Part shown: piece by piece, positions 25,931 through 34,148 of the stretch
Position numbering within the stretch: position 1 is the first letter of the stretch
Layout: each line of letters begins with the position of its first letter
Assembly (NCBI RefSeq): GCF_900109665.1
Contig: NZ_FOAO01000024.1
Location: forward strand, 21,712 to 85,711
Direction of reading: 5' to 3'
From: Blastococcus sp. DSM 46786
Lineage (GTDB): Bacteria; Actinomycetota; Actinomycetes; Mycobacteriales; Geodermatophilaceae
DNA: 64,000 bases
Notes under the pieces: model-generated
Databases searched by the model: none
What the model saw: only the letters and a program-made list of their open reading frames with translations
What the model was told of the DNA's origin: nothing
Position numbers and translations under genes: made by a program

Positions 25931-27801
25931 GCCTCACCGACGCCACGACCGCCGACCCGGTGCTCGTCGAGATCGTCGCCGGCACGCTGGCCGCGATCGA
26001 GAAGGAGGTCGAGACCTCCATCGGCCGCACCTCCCGCTCCCCGATGATCCGCGACGCGCACGACTTCCGGGCCGGCATCCACGACCGGCTGCTGCGCAAG
26101 CTCACCGGCCGCTCGTACTCCGCGCTGGTGCAGCCGGTCGTGCGGGACTACCCGCTGGACTCGATGAACCCCGGCGACGTCTACTTCCACAACGACGTCT
26201 ACCTCTCCGAGGGCGGGATCGGCCACCTGCCCGACCTCTGCGTCACCGTGCCGGTCTTCGCGCACGTGAACGGCGCCGAGAGGGTGGTCGCCTTCATCCA
26301 GGCGTTCGGCCACCACGACGACATCGGCGGCGCCGTGCCGGGCTCGATGCCGTCGGCGGCGACCAGCGTGTACGAGGAGGGCCTGATGGTCCCCCCGATC
26401 AAGCTGTGGGACCGCGGCGTGCCCAACGAGAGCGCGCTGAAGATCATGACCCGCAACTCGCGGATGCCCGACTCGCTCGCGGCCGACCTCGATGCGGAGT
26501 GCTCGGCCTGCCTGGCGGGCGCCCGCCGGCTCGGGGAGCTGTTCGAGCGGTACGGCGTGCAGGCCGTGGAGGCCGCCTTCGACGCGATCCTCGACAGCTC
26601 CACCGAGGTGTACCGGCGGGAGATCCTGTCGCAGATCCCCGACGGCACCTACGTCTGGGAGGACTACGCCGAGCACGACGGCGTCGAGGAGCCGCAGCTG
26701 CACCGGCAGCGGATCACGCTGACCATGGACTCCTCGGAGGAGACGCCGCTGGTCATCGACTTCACCGGCACCGGCCCGCAGGCCAAGGGACCGATCAACC
26801 ACTGCGGCGACTACGCCGACGGCAACTTCCTCAAGAAGTGGCTGGCGCCGATCCTGCGCAACCTGGCCGAGACGCCGGAGCGCATGGCGCAGCTCGACGT
26901 CAACGAGGGCGTCGTCCCGCTGATCGAGATGCGCTTCCCGGAGAAGGGCACGCTGCTCACCCCGATCTTCCCGGCGCCGACCAACGCCCGGACGTTCGTC
27001 ATCCTGCGGCTGCTCGGCGTGCTCGCCGGGGTGCTGGCGAAGGCCACCGGCGGCCGCATGCCCGCCGACCAGGAGACGATCCGATACACCGGCGTCTACG
27101 GCACGGACTTCGACGGCGAGCCGTACCTGATGCGCGAGGTGCTGGGCGGCGGCTCGGGCGGGCGCTACTACGCCGACGGCGAGGACACCATCCACGTCGT
27201 CCCCGACTCGCGGAACCTGCCGACGGAGTTCACCGAGGGCCGCTTCCCGCTGCGGGTCGAGCGGCTGGGGCTGGCGATGGACTCCGGCGGGCCGGGGCGC
27301 TACCGCGGCGGCTGCGGCTACGAGAAGCACATCCGCGTGCTGCGCGACGCCCACTTCATGTCGATCGCCGACCGCTCGATCCTCGCCTGCTGGGGCGTCA
27401 AGGGCGGCAAGGCCGGGCGGCCGTTCCAGATCACCGTCGACCCGGGCGGCCCGGACGAGCACGACGTCGACGCGCTCGCCGACGCCGAGCCGCTGAAGGC
27501 CGGCACCGTGGTGCGCATTCGGACGACGGGCGGCGGCGGCTGGGGCGACCCGCTGGACCGGCCGGTCGACGAGGTGCTGCGCGACATCTCCTGGCGGAAG
27601 GTGTCGGTCGCCGGCGCCCGGGAGGACTACGGCGTCGTCGTCCTCGAGTCGGGTGAGGCCGACCTGGCCGCCACCGAGGAGCTGCGGGCCTCCCTGCGGG
27701 GCGCCCGCACCGGCGACGAGCCGTTCTTCGACCGCGGGCCCGGCTACGCCACCCTCTCCGGCGGTGCGGCGTTCAACGAGTTCGACGTCCTGCCGGGGTA
27801 G
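25927..27801 (+). CDS. hyuB: hydantoinase B/oxoprolinase family, HyuB
   Basis: A 624-residue partner of HyuA. Family stretches seen: RDAHDFRAGIHD, NPGDVYFHNDVYLSEGGIGHLPDL (which includes metal-type ligands), FGHHDDIGGAVPGSMP, and a C-terminal TTGGGGWGDPLDRP motif. In known systems HyuB forms the second half of an ATP-dependent hydantoinase or carboxylase. Length is slightly above the usual 520-600. Ends with a UAG stop followed by a strong hairpin terminator at 27831. The substrate is unresolved. Confidence 0.88.
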   Translation: MSLTDATTADPVLVEIVAGTLAAIEKEVETSIGRTSRSPMIRDAHDFRAGIHDRLLRKLTGRSYSALVQPVVRDYPLDSMNPGDVYFHNDVYLSEGGIGHLPDLCVTVPVFAHVNGAERVVAFIQAFGHHDDIGGAVPGSMPSAATSVYEEGLMVPPIKLWDRGVPNESALKIMTRNSRMPDSLAADLDAECSACLAGARRLGELFERYGVQAVEAAFDAILDSSTEVYRREILSQIPDGTYVWEDYAEHDGVEEPQLHRQRITLTMDSSEETPLVIDFTGTGPQAKGPINHCGDYADGNFLKKWLAPILRNLAETPERMAQLDVNEGVVPLIEMRFPEKGTLLTPIFPAPTNARTFVILRLLGVLAGVLAKATGGRMPADQETIRYTGVYGTDFDGEPYLMREVLGGGSGGRYYADGEDTIHVVPDSRNLPTEFTEGRFPLRVERLGLAMDSGGPGRYRGGCGYEKHIRVLRDAHFMSIADRSILACWGVKGGKAGRPFQITVDPGGPDEHDVDALADAEPLKAGTVVRIRTTGGGGWGDPLDRPVDEVLRDISWRKVSVAGAREDYGVVVLESGEADLAATEELRASLRGARTGDEPFFDRGPGYATLSGGAAFNEFDVLPG

Positions 27802-27830
27802 CCGGCGGAGCCGTGCAGGGGTCCCGAGGA

Positions 27831-27871
27831 CAGTCGCTCTCTGCCCCGTCGAGCGGGGCAGAGAGCGACTG
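27831..27871 (+). terminator. strong hairpin terminator after hyuB
   Basis: Perfect 17-bp arms at 27831-27847 (CAGTCGCTCTCTGCCCC) and 27855-27871, with a 7-base loop. No T-run. It lies 29 bases after the hyuB stop and also faces the small minus-strand gene ending at 27931, so it may serve both. Confidence 0.8.
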
Positions 27872-27930
27872 CGCCCGGCACGGGACACCGTCCGGCCCAG
27901 GTCGCGGCGCGGGACGGGTTCCCGCCCGGC

Positions 27931-28098
27931 TCACGTCACGGGATCGGCGGTCCCGGCGTCCGGCTTGGCCTGGTTCCCGTCCTGGCCCTCGTCACCCCCG
28001 GTGGACGTGTCCTGCTCGACGCCCTCCGGGGTGATCGGGGTCTCCTCGAGCACGTTCTCCCGGGCCTCGTCACGGTCGGTCCCTGGTACCTCGGTCAT
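27931..28098 (-). CDS. small acidic hypothetical protein
   Basis: A 55-residue, very acidic, Thr/Glu/Asp-rich peptide beginning MTEVPGTDRDEARENVLEE and ending AGTADPVT. It has a strong GGAGGAGG ribosome site 5 bases before the ATG at 28098, which is the main support. No hydrophobic segment and probably disordered. It is convergent with hyuB and faces the hyuB terminator. Function unknown. Confidence 0.6.
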   Translation of the reverse strand: MTEVPGTDRDEARENVLEETPITPEGVEQDTSTGGDEGQDGNQAKPDAGTADPVT

Positions 28099-28278
28099 GT
28101 CGGCCTCCTCCTCGGCGGATCCGGCCCCTACCCCGGCCCCACGCCGCCGACGCGGGTTCCGCCACGAGCGGACGCCGCGGCACCCGCTCCACCGGCCCGG
28201 CCGCGCAGCGCCTCCGCCGCACCCAGACGGTGTCGACGCCGGCCTGCGCCGGCGCTGAGGCCGCGGGCCCGGCGGCGC

Positions 28279-28755
28279 TCAGCCGCGCCGGCGCCACCAG
28301 CGCCGGCGCACGGGGGGCGCGGGCGGGGCGGGAGCCGGCTCCTCGGCGGGTCGGTCGCGCCGCCAGCCCTCGACCAGCGCCTCGACGTCGGCCAGCCCCG
28401 GCACCGGCGACCACCGGCTGGGCTGCGGGGTGCGCCAGAAGGCCTCGACCCGCGCGTTGTAGTCCTCGGCCAGCGCCCGGACCGCCTCCTCCGTGCCCAG
28501 CCGGGCCGCGCGCTGCGGGAGCACGTCGCGCTCCCGGCGCAGGGCGAGGCCGGGGGGCAGCATCTCCGCGGTCTCGATGCCCTCGCGCCGGGCCTTGGCC
28601 ACGACCCAGTCGTAGGCGGTGGTGTCGCGCTCCAGGCCCGCGATCGGCTTGCCGGCGCCGTCCAGGCCGTCGAAGTCACCGCGCTCCCGGGCACGCGCGA
28701 TCTGGGTGTCCACCCAGGTCTCGAAGGAGACCCCCGGCGGCTTGCGCTCGGTCAT
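28279..28755 (-). CDS. DUF1992 (DnaJ-family-associated) protein
   Basis: A 158-residue protein with the DUF1992 core: FETWVDTQIARARERGDFDGLDGAGKPI near the N-terminus and DWVVAKARREGIETAEMLPPGLALRRE. The domain is found in bacteria and, fused to DnaJ-like parts, in eukaryotes; its role is unknown. The C-terminus is Pro-rich and ends in a run of Arg/Trp (VRRRWWRRRG). Divergent, with only 8 bases between starts, from the NUDIX gene. Confidence 0.85.
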   Translation of the reverse strand: MTERKPPGVSFETWVDTQIARARERGDFDGLDGAGKPIAGLERDTTAYDWVVAKARREGIETAEMLPPGLALRRERDVLPQRAARLGTEEAVRALAEDYNARVEAFWRTPQPSRWSPVPGLADVEALVEGWRRDRPAEEPAPAPPAPPVRRRWWRRRG

Positions 28756-28763
28756 CGCCGTCC

Positions 28764-29315
28764 ATGGTCCACGTCTCTGGCACGCTCGCCACCGTGCGGA
28801 CGACGAGCAGCCGGGAGGTGTACCGCAACCCGTGGATCCGGGTGCGGGAGGACAGCGTCGAGCGGGCCGACGGGTCCCGCGGCGTCTACGGCGTGGTGGA
28901 GAAACCCCACTTCGCCCTGGTGCTGCCCGCCGAGCGGGACGGTTTCTGGCTGGTGCAGCAGCACCGCCACCCGCTCGGCCGCCGCGCCTGGGAGTTCCCG
29001 CAGGGCACCTGGACCCAGGGCGCGGAGGGCTCGGCCGAGGAGCTCGCCCGGGCGGAGCTCGCCGAGGAGACGGGGCTGCGCGCCGGCACGCTGACCCACC
29101 TCGGCCACCTCGACCTGGCGCCGGGGCTCTCCACGCAGGAGTTCGACGTCTGGCTGGCGACAGGGCTCGTGCCCGGCCCTCCCGCGCGGGAGGCGACCGA
29201 GGCCGACATGGTGACCGCGTTCGTCCCCGAGCAGGAGCTGCGGGCGATGATCCGCGACGGCCGCTTCACCGACGGGCCCTCGCTGGCGGCCTACGCGCTG
29301 CTGCTTCTCGGCTGA
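28764..29315 (+). CDS. NUDIX hydrolase
   Basis: A 183-residue protein. The Nudix box runs through GTWTQGAEGSAEELARAEL and AEETG (about residues 79-102); the usual Arg of the RE motif is Ala, but the metal-binding Glu residues of ELAEETG remain. The N-terminal part (VYRNPWIRVREDSVERADG, VVEKPHFALVLP) resembles ADP-ribose pyrophosphatase-like members, so a nucleotide-sugar pyrophosphatase role is likely. An alternative GTG start lies at 28794. Confidence 0.82.
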   Translation: MVHVSGTLATVRTTSSREVYRNPWIRVREDSVERADGSRGVYGVVEKPHFALVLPAERDGFWLVQQHRHPLGRRAWEFPQGTWTQGAEGSAEELARAELAEETGLRAGTLTHLGHLDLAPGLSTQEFDVWLATGLVPGPPAREATEADMVTAFVPEQELRAMIRDGRFTDGPSLAAYALLLLG

Positions 29316-29425
29316 GAGGCCGCCCCGCGCCCGGGTGGCGACGGAGCGTGGTGACCGGCCCCCGAACGGGTGTGCCGACCCGCCGCCGGCGTGCGCGGCG
29401 CCCGGGCTCCCCGCAGGCTGTCCCG

Positions 29426-30436
29426 GTGCCCCTGTCCGCCCCGGGTCTGCCCGCGCTGCCGCCCGAGCTCGCCGGGCCCGTCGCCGTGGAGCTGGCCAAG
29501 CCGGTCCGCCAGATCCCGTCGCCCGCCGCGCTGAGCGGGGGGTGCCGGTACGAGCCCAAGTGGGACGGCTACCGGCTGGTGGTCGTGCGCGACCGCAGCG
29601 CCACCCGGCTGTGGTCCAAGCAGGGGCGCGACCTCACCGACCGCTTCCCCGACGTCGCCGCCGCCGCGCTCGCCCAGGTTCCTCCCGGCACCGTGGTCGA
29701 CGGCGAGGTCGTCATCTGGCACGACGACCGGCTCGATTTCGGCCTGCTGCAGCAGCGCATGGTGACCTCGGCCGGGCGCATCGCGGCGCAGGTCTCCACC
29801 GCGCCCGCCTCCTACGTGGCCTTCGACCTGCTGGCCGCCGGTGGGGAGGACCTGCGCGGCCGGACGTTCACCCGGCGCCGCGCCGCCCTCGAGCAGCTGG
29901 CCGCCCGCTGGGCCCCGCCGATGCAGCTCTCCCCGGTGACCGCCGACCCCGCCGAGGCGCGGAGGTGGTTCGACGACTTCCGCCCGGCCGGCGTCGAGGG
30001 GCTGGTCGTGAAGGGGGCGGCGACCCGCTACGCCCCCGGGCGCCGGGAGTGGCTGAAGGTCAAGAGCTGGGAGACGACCGAGGTGCTGGCCGGCGGCGTC
30101 ATCGGTGACCTGGACCGGCCGAGCCAGCTGGTGGCCGGCCGCTACCGCGACGGCGAGCTCGTCGTCGTCGGCCGGAGCAGCCCGCTCTCGCCCGCCCAGT
30201 CCGCCGAGCTGGCCGCCGTGCTCCGCCCCGCCGGCCCGGACCACCCCTGGCCCGAGCGGATCGGCACCGGCCGGTTCGGCGGCGGCCGCCTGGCCGTGCC
30301 CCTCACGCGCGTGGAGCCGAGCGCCGTCGTCGAGGTGAGCGCCGACGCCGCTCTGCAGGCCGGGGTGTTCCGCCACCCCCTGCGCTTCGTCCGGGTGCGC
30401 CCCGACCTCCGCCGCGAGGACCTCCCCGCGATCTGA
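29426..30436 (+). CDS. ATP-dependent DNA ligase
   Basis: A 336-residue ligase of the LigC/LigD-ligase type. The AMP-accepting lysine is K45 in the motif EPKWDGYR. Further nucleotidyltransferase motifs include DGEVVIWHDDRLDF, YVAFDLLA, GVEGLVVKG and the EWLKVKSW motif V, followed by an OB-fold domain to the end. Known relatives seal nicks in repair or non-homologous end joining. No polymerase or nuclease domain is fused. The GTG at 29426 fits the start of family similarity; longer GTG starts (29351) add basic residues. Confidence 0.88.
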   Translation: MPLSAPGLPALPPELAGPVAVELAKPVRQIPSPAALSGGCRYEPKWDGYRLVVVRDRSATRLWSKQGRDLTDRFPDVAAAALAQVPPGTVVDGEVVIWHDDRLDFGLLQQRMVTSAGRIAAQVSTAPASYVAFDLLAAGGEDLRGRTFTRRRAALEQLAARWAPPMQLSPVTADPAEARRWFDDFRPAGVEGLVVKGAATRYAPGRREWLKVKSWETTEVLAGGVIGDLDRPSQLVAGRYRDGELVVVGRSSPLSPAQSAELAAVLRPAGPDHPWPERIGTGRFGGGRLAVPLTRVEPSAVVEVSADAALQAGVFRHPLRFVRVRPDLRREDLPAI

Positions 30437-30502
30437 GGGGGGGCCCTCCCCCCTGCGGGTGAACCGGATCACCCACCCGCGGTCGGCGGCCGATGGGATC
30501 GG

Positions 30503-32356
30503 GTGACCACCTCTCCCTCCCGGGCCCCGGCCACCGCGCGCGCCGCGTGGTGCCACGCCGGGCTGGCCGCGGTCGTGGCGCTCCTCGTGTCCACGGTCGT
30601 GCCGATCGGTCCCTGGCGACCGGCGGCCGAGGTGCCGCTCTTCCTGCTCGGCGTGGCGGCCGGCGCCACCGCGCTGCGCGACCACCGGTCACCGCTGACC
30701 ACCGCCTGGCGCGCGCTCTGCGTGGGGCTGGCCTGCTTCGCCGCCAGCAGTGCGGTGGAGACGCCGGCCCTCGCCGGCGTGCTCCCGGGGCCGCTCGGCA
30801 CCGTGGAGTCCGGTCTCGACGTCGCTGCCTACCTGGCGGTCGTGGTGGGCGCGATCGCGGTCGTGCGCGGCCCCCGGCGGCGCGACTGGGCCGCCACCGG
30901 CGACACCGCGACCTTGCTGCTGGCCGCCGGGCTCGCCGTCCTCGCCATCGTCGGCGGCCGGCACGACGTGCCGGCCGACCTGCTCGAGACCGGCATCGGC
31001 ACGCCGCTGATCACCGTGGTGCTCCTCATCGTCTGCGTCCCGCTGGCCATGGCCCGCGGCCGTCGGTCGGTGAGCTCCCTGGCCCTGCTCGCCGCGGGGG
31101 TCCTCACCGTCGCCGGCTACGCCGGACGCCTGGTGGCCGGACCGCTCCGCGAGAACCCCTGGCTGGACCCGCTGCCGCTGCTGGCGATCGCCGCCCTCGT
31201 GCTCGCCATGCGGCACCCGTCGGTCCGCGCCCTGGGCGCACGCCCCGAAACCGAGCAGGAGGCCGCGTCGAGCCGGGTCCTCGGCCTGGGCGCCGCCCTG
31301 CTGATCAGCCCGGCGCTGCTGCTCCTGTGGAGCATCGGCCACGGCGGCGTCGGCTACCTCCTGGGCCTGGGCAGCACGCTGCTCACCGGGCTGGCGCTGT
31401 GGCGGCTGGCAGCGCTGACCCGCGAACGCGAACGGGCCCGGGCCGCCCTGGCCGCCGGCGAGGCACGCCTCCAGATCCTGCTCGAGAACGCCGCCGACGT
31501 CATCGCCATCGTCGACGCCGCGGGATCGGTCGCGTACATGAGCCCGGCGGTCCAGTCGCTCCTCGGCCGCCCCCCGGCGGACTACGTCGGGCGCGACGCC
31601 ATCTCGCTGGCCGATCCCCGCGACCAGCCGCGCCTGCAGGCTGCTGTCGCCGCGGCCGGCCGCTCGCCGGGCGGCGGCTCCGGCGTCGTGGACACCGACA
31701 TCCGCGTCCAGCACAGCTCGGGCGGCACCCGGTGGGTGGAGATGCGGATCAGCGGTCGCGTGGACGCCGTCGGCATCGAGGGCTGGGTCGTGAACTTCCG
31801 CGAGGTCACCGACCGGAAGCTGTTCGAGGACGAGTTGCGGCGCCAGGCGCGCACCGACCCCCTGACCGGGCTGCTCAACCGGACCGCCTTCAACGAGCGG
31901 CTCGCCTCCGCGACCGCCGACGCCGGACCGGGCACCTCGCCGGCGGTGCTCTTCGTCGACGTCGACGATTTCAAGGACGTGAACGACACCCTGGGGCACG
32001 CGGCCGGGGACGAGCTGCTGCTGGCCGTCGCCGCCCGGCTCTCCGCCGGCGTGCGCGGGGAGGACGTGGTCGCGCGGCTGGGCGGTGACGAGTTCGCCCT
32101 CCTGCTGGCCGACGCCGATGCCGTGCGGCTGCGCGAGGTCGCCGACCGGCTGCTGACCGCGCTGCGCGCGCCGGTCCGGGTCGGCACCCGCACCATCACC
32201 GTGACCGTGACCGCCAGCATCGGCGGCGCGCTCGGGACGGCCGGCTGCACCGCCGAGGAGCTGCTGCACCGCGCCGACACCGCCATGTACGCCGCCAAGC
32301 GGACCGGCAAGGACTCGCATGTCCTGCTGGGGGCGGCGGAGGACGCGCTGCCCTGA
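30503..32356 (+). CDS. membrane PAS-GGDEF diguanylate cyclase
   Basis: A 617-residue protein. The first roughly 310 residues form about nine hydrophobic segments, a likely membrane sensor. A short helix leads to a PAS domain (about 325-440) and a GGDEF domain (about 450-610) with TDPLTGLLNR and an intact RLGGDEF. It should synthesise cyclic di-GMP in response to a membrane or cytoplasmic cue. No EAL domain. It is the second GGDEF protein of the window. GTG start. Confidence 0.87.
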   Translation: MTTSPSRAPATARAAWCHAGLAAVVALLVSTVVPIGPWRPAAEVPLFLLGVAAGATALRDHRSPLTTAWRALCVGLACFAASSAVETPALAGVLPGPLGTVESGLDVAAYLAVVVGAIAVVRGPRRRDWAATGDTATLLLAAGLAVLAIVGGRHDVPADLLETGIGTPLITVVLLIVCVPLAMARGRRSVSSLALLAAGVLTVAGYAGRLVAGPLRENPWLDPLPLLAIAALVLAMRHPSVRALGARPETEQEAASSRVLGLGAALLISPALLLLWSIGHGGVGYLLGLGSTLLTGLALWRLAALTRERERARAALAAGEARLQILLENAADVIAIVDAAGSVAYMSPAVQSLLGRPPADYVGRDAISLADPRDQPRLQAAVAAAGRSPGGGSGVVDTDIRVQHSSGGTRWVEMRISGRVDAVGIEGWVVNFREVTDRKLFEDELRRQARTDPLTGLLNRTAFNERLASATADAGPGTSPAVLFVDVDDFKDVNDTLGHAAGDELLLAVAARLSAGVRGEDVVARLGGDEFALLLADADAVRLREVADRLLTALRAPVRVGTRTITVTVTASIGGALGTAGCTAEELLHRADTAMYAAKRTGKDSHVLLGAAEDALP

Positions 32357-32369
32357 CGGAACGGGCGGC

Positions 32370-32882
32370 TCAGGGCTGCTGCGGCACCCGCCCCAGGCCC
32401 ACGAGAAGGCGGCGCAGCAGCGCCGCCAGCTGCTCCCGGTCCTCCGACGGCAGCGCCTCCAGCAGCCGCCGCTCGGTCTCCAGGTGATCGGGCAGCGCCG
32501 CGTCCAGCGCCGCGCGCCCCGCGTCGGTGAGCGTGACGACGACGGCCCGGCCGTCGGCCTCGCTGCGCTCGCGGGTGATCAGGCCCCGCTCCTCCAGCCG
32601 GTCCAGCCGCTGCGTGATCGCGCCGGAGGTGACCAGCGCCGTGCGCATGAGGGCGGTCGGCGTGAGCTGGTAGGGCGCGCCCGCCCGCCGCAGGGCCGCC
32701 AGCACGTCGAAGGACGGCGCGTCGAGGCCATACCGGGCGAACGTGGCCCGCTGGGCGAGGTGGACCTCGCGCTGGAGCTGGGTGATGCGCCCGACGATCC
32801 CCATCGGCGAGCAGTCGAGGTCCGGACGCTCCCGGGCCCACTGCTCGAGGATCAGGTCGACGGCGTCCTCCACGTCGCTCAC
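32370..32882 (-). CDS. MarR family transcriptional regulator
   Basis: A 170-residue winged-helix regulator with an N-terminal extension. The helix-turn-helix region is PTALMRTALVTSGAITQRLDRLEERGLITRE and the wing is SEADGRAVVVTLT. It is separated from the MEDS gene upstream by 37 bp on the same strand and is convergent with the diguanylate cyclase gene. Target genes unknown. Confidence 0.87.
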   Translation of the reverse strand: MSDVEDAVDLILEQWARERPDLDCSPMGIVGRITQLQREVHLAQRATFARYGLDAPSFDVLAALRRAGAPYQLTPTALMRTALVTSGAITQRLDRLEERGLITRERSEADGRAVVVTLTDAGRAALDAALPDHLETERRLLEALPSEDREQLAALLRRLLVGLGRVPQQP

Positions 32883-32919
32883 CGTAACGGCCCCGGCGGC
32901 GCAGACGGATCGGCGCGCA

Positions 32920-33930
32920 TCAGCGCAGGCGGGAGCTGAGCCGGACGGTGAAGCCGGCCGGCCCCGGGACCAGGTCGACGTGGTCCCAGAGCTTGCGGGT
33001 CAGCCACAGGCCCATGCCGCCCTTCGCGAGGTCCACGCCGTGCGCCGGGTGGAAGCCGGGGAAGGGGACGTCGGTGCCGTGCCCCTGGTCGGTGATGGCG
33101 CACACCAGCCGCTCGCCGTCGCCCCACACGCGGGCCGACACGGGGCGGGCCCCGTGCCGGAAGGCGTTGCTGGCGATCTCGCTGGCGGCGAAGTGCAGGT
33201 CGGCGGCCTGGTCGGGATCGGGCACCCGGGCCTGGATCACCGTCCGCAGGAGCCGGCGCAGCTCGGAGAGCGACGGGGCGTCGTCCACCGCCAGCGCCGG
33301 GGCCTGCCCCTCCAGCGGCTCACGGGGCACCGGCAGCCGGCGCGCGTAGCCGGCAGGGTCCTCGAAGGCCCCGCTCGGGACCACCCGGCCGCCGGTGAGC
33401 ACCCAGGGGTGCGTGGCGGCCACGCCGGCGAGCACCTCGGCGGAGAGCTCGCGGCGGTCGAGCAGGCACAGGCCCGACACCGGCCGGGCGGCCAGCAGCA
33501 GGTTCGCGGCGGCCTCGTAGCGCAGCCCCTCGCACCAGTCGCGCGGTGTCGGCCCGAACCGGACCTGACCCGCGACCCGCAACCGGCCCGATCCGGTGCC
33601 CCGCGCCCGCCGCACCAGGTCGCGGCCGGCGGCGACGGCGTCGGGCACCGTCGTGCCGAGGAGGCACAGCCGGGTGTCCTCCTCGACCGTTCCGGCACGC
33701 TCGCCCAGCGCACCGGTGACCAGCGCCGCCGTCTCCGGGGGGCAGGAGAGGACGACCAGGTCGTCCGCCCGCAGCCCCTCGTCGATGTAGGGCAGGACGG
33801 CGGCCAGCAGCTCCTCGTCGGAGCCGACCGGCGCGGCGAGGTGCGCGACGCCCGGGAGGGTGTCCACCGGGCGGGCACGGGAACGGTCGGGCGCAACCGT
33901 CGCCGCGCCCTCGCCGGTTCCCTGCTCCAT
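32920..33930 (-). CDS. MEDS-domain anti-sigma/serine-kinase-like ATPase
   Basis: A 336-residue regulator. An N-terminal MEDS (DcmR-type sensory) domain occupies about residues 25-190 (LPGVAHLAAPVGSDEELLAAVLPYIDEGLRADD). A C-terminal HATPase_c_2 domain has the N-box SEIASNAFRHGARP and the GGMGLWLTRKLWD loop. Known relatives are RsbW-like anti-sigma factors in general stress or light responses. The ATG at 33930 has a GCAGGAGA site and is preferred over the longer start at 34011. It lies downstream of a chemoreceptor gene, from which it is separated by a terminator. Confidence 0.85.
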   Translation of the reverse strand: MEQGTGEGAATVAPDRSRARPVDTLPGVAHLAAPVGSDEELLAAVLPYIDEGLRADDLVVLSCPPETAALVTGALGERAGTVEEDTRLCLLGTTVPDAVAAGRDLVRRARGTGSGRLRVAGQVRFGPTPRDWCEGLRYEAAANLLLAARPVSGLCLLDRRELSAEVLAGVAATHPWVLTGGRVVPSGAFEDPAGYARRLPVPREPLEGQAPALAVDDAPSLSELRRLLRTVIQARVPDPDQAADLHFAASEIASNAFRHGARPVSARVWGDGERLVCAITDQGHGTDVPFPGFHPAHGVDLAKGGMGLWLTRKLWDHVDLVPGPAGFTVRLSSRLR

Positions 33931-34071
33931 CCGGTCTCCTGCACCCTCGGACCGGAACCTTCCCGGCCGACTGGTTGAGCATTCTGCGACATCGTCGGTC
34001 AGGTCCCGCACCGGGGCGCGGCGAACGACCGGTCCTCACCCCTCGGGGCGACCGCAGAGGCCCGGACGCGA

Positions 34072-34106
34072 CCGGTGGCGGTGGGGTCGGACCCCACCGC
34101 CACCGG
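34072..34106 (-). terminator. 17-bp-arm hairpin terminator after the chemoreceptor gene
   Basis: Arms CCGGTGGCGGTGGGGTC (34072-34088) and its exact complement (34090-34106) around a single G. The stem can be prolonged past a 2-base bulge by GCGACCGG and CCGGTCGC. It lies between the stop of the minus-strand chemoreceptor (34149) and the MEDS gene. The rest of this gap holds no gene. Confidence 0.75.
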
Positions 34107-34148
34107 CCGGTCGCGCCGCGCCGCGCCGCGCCCACGGCTACCGGCGGG

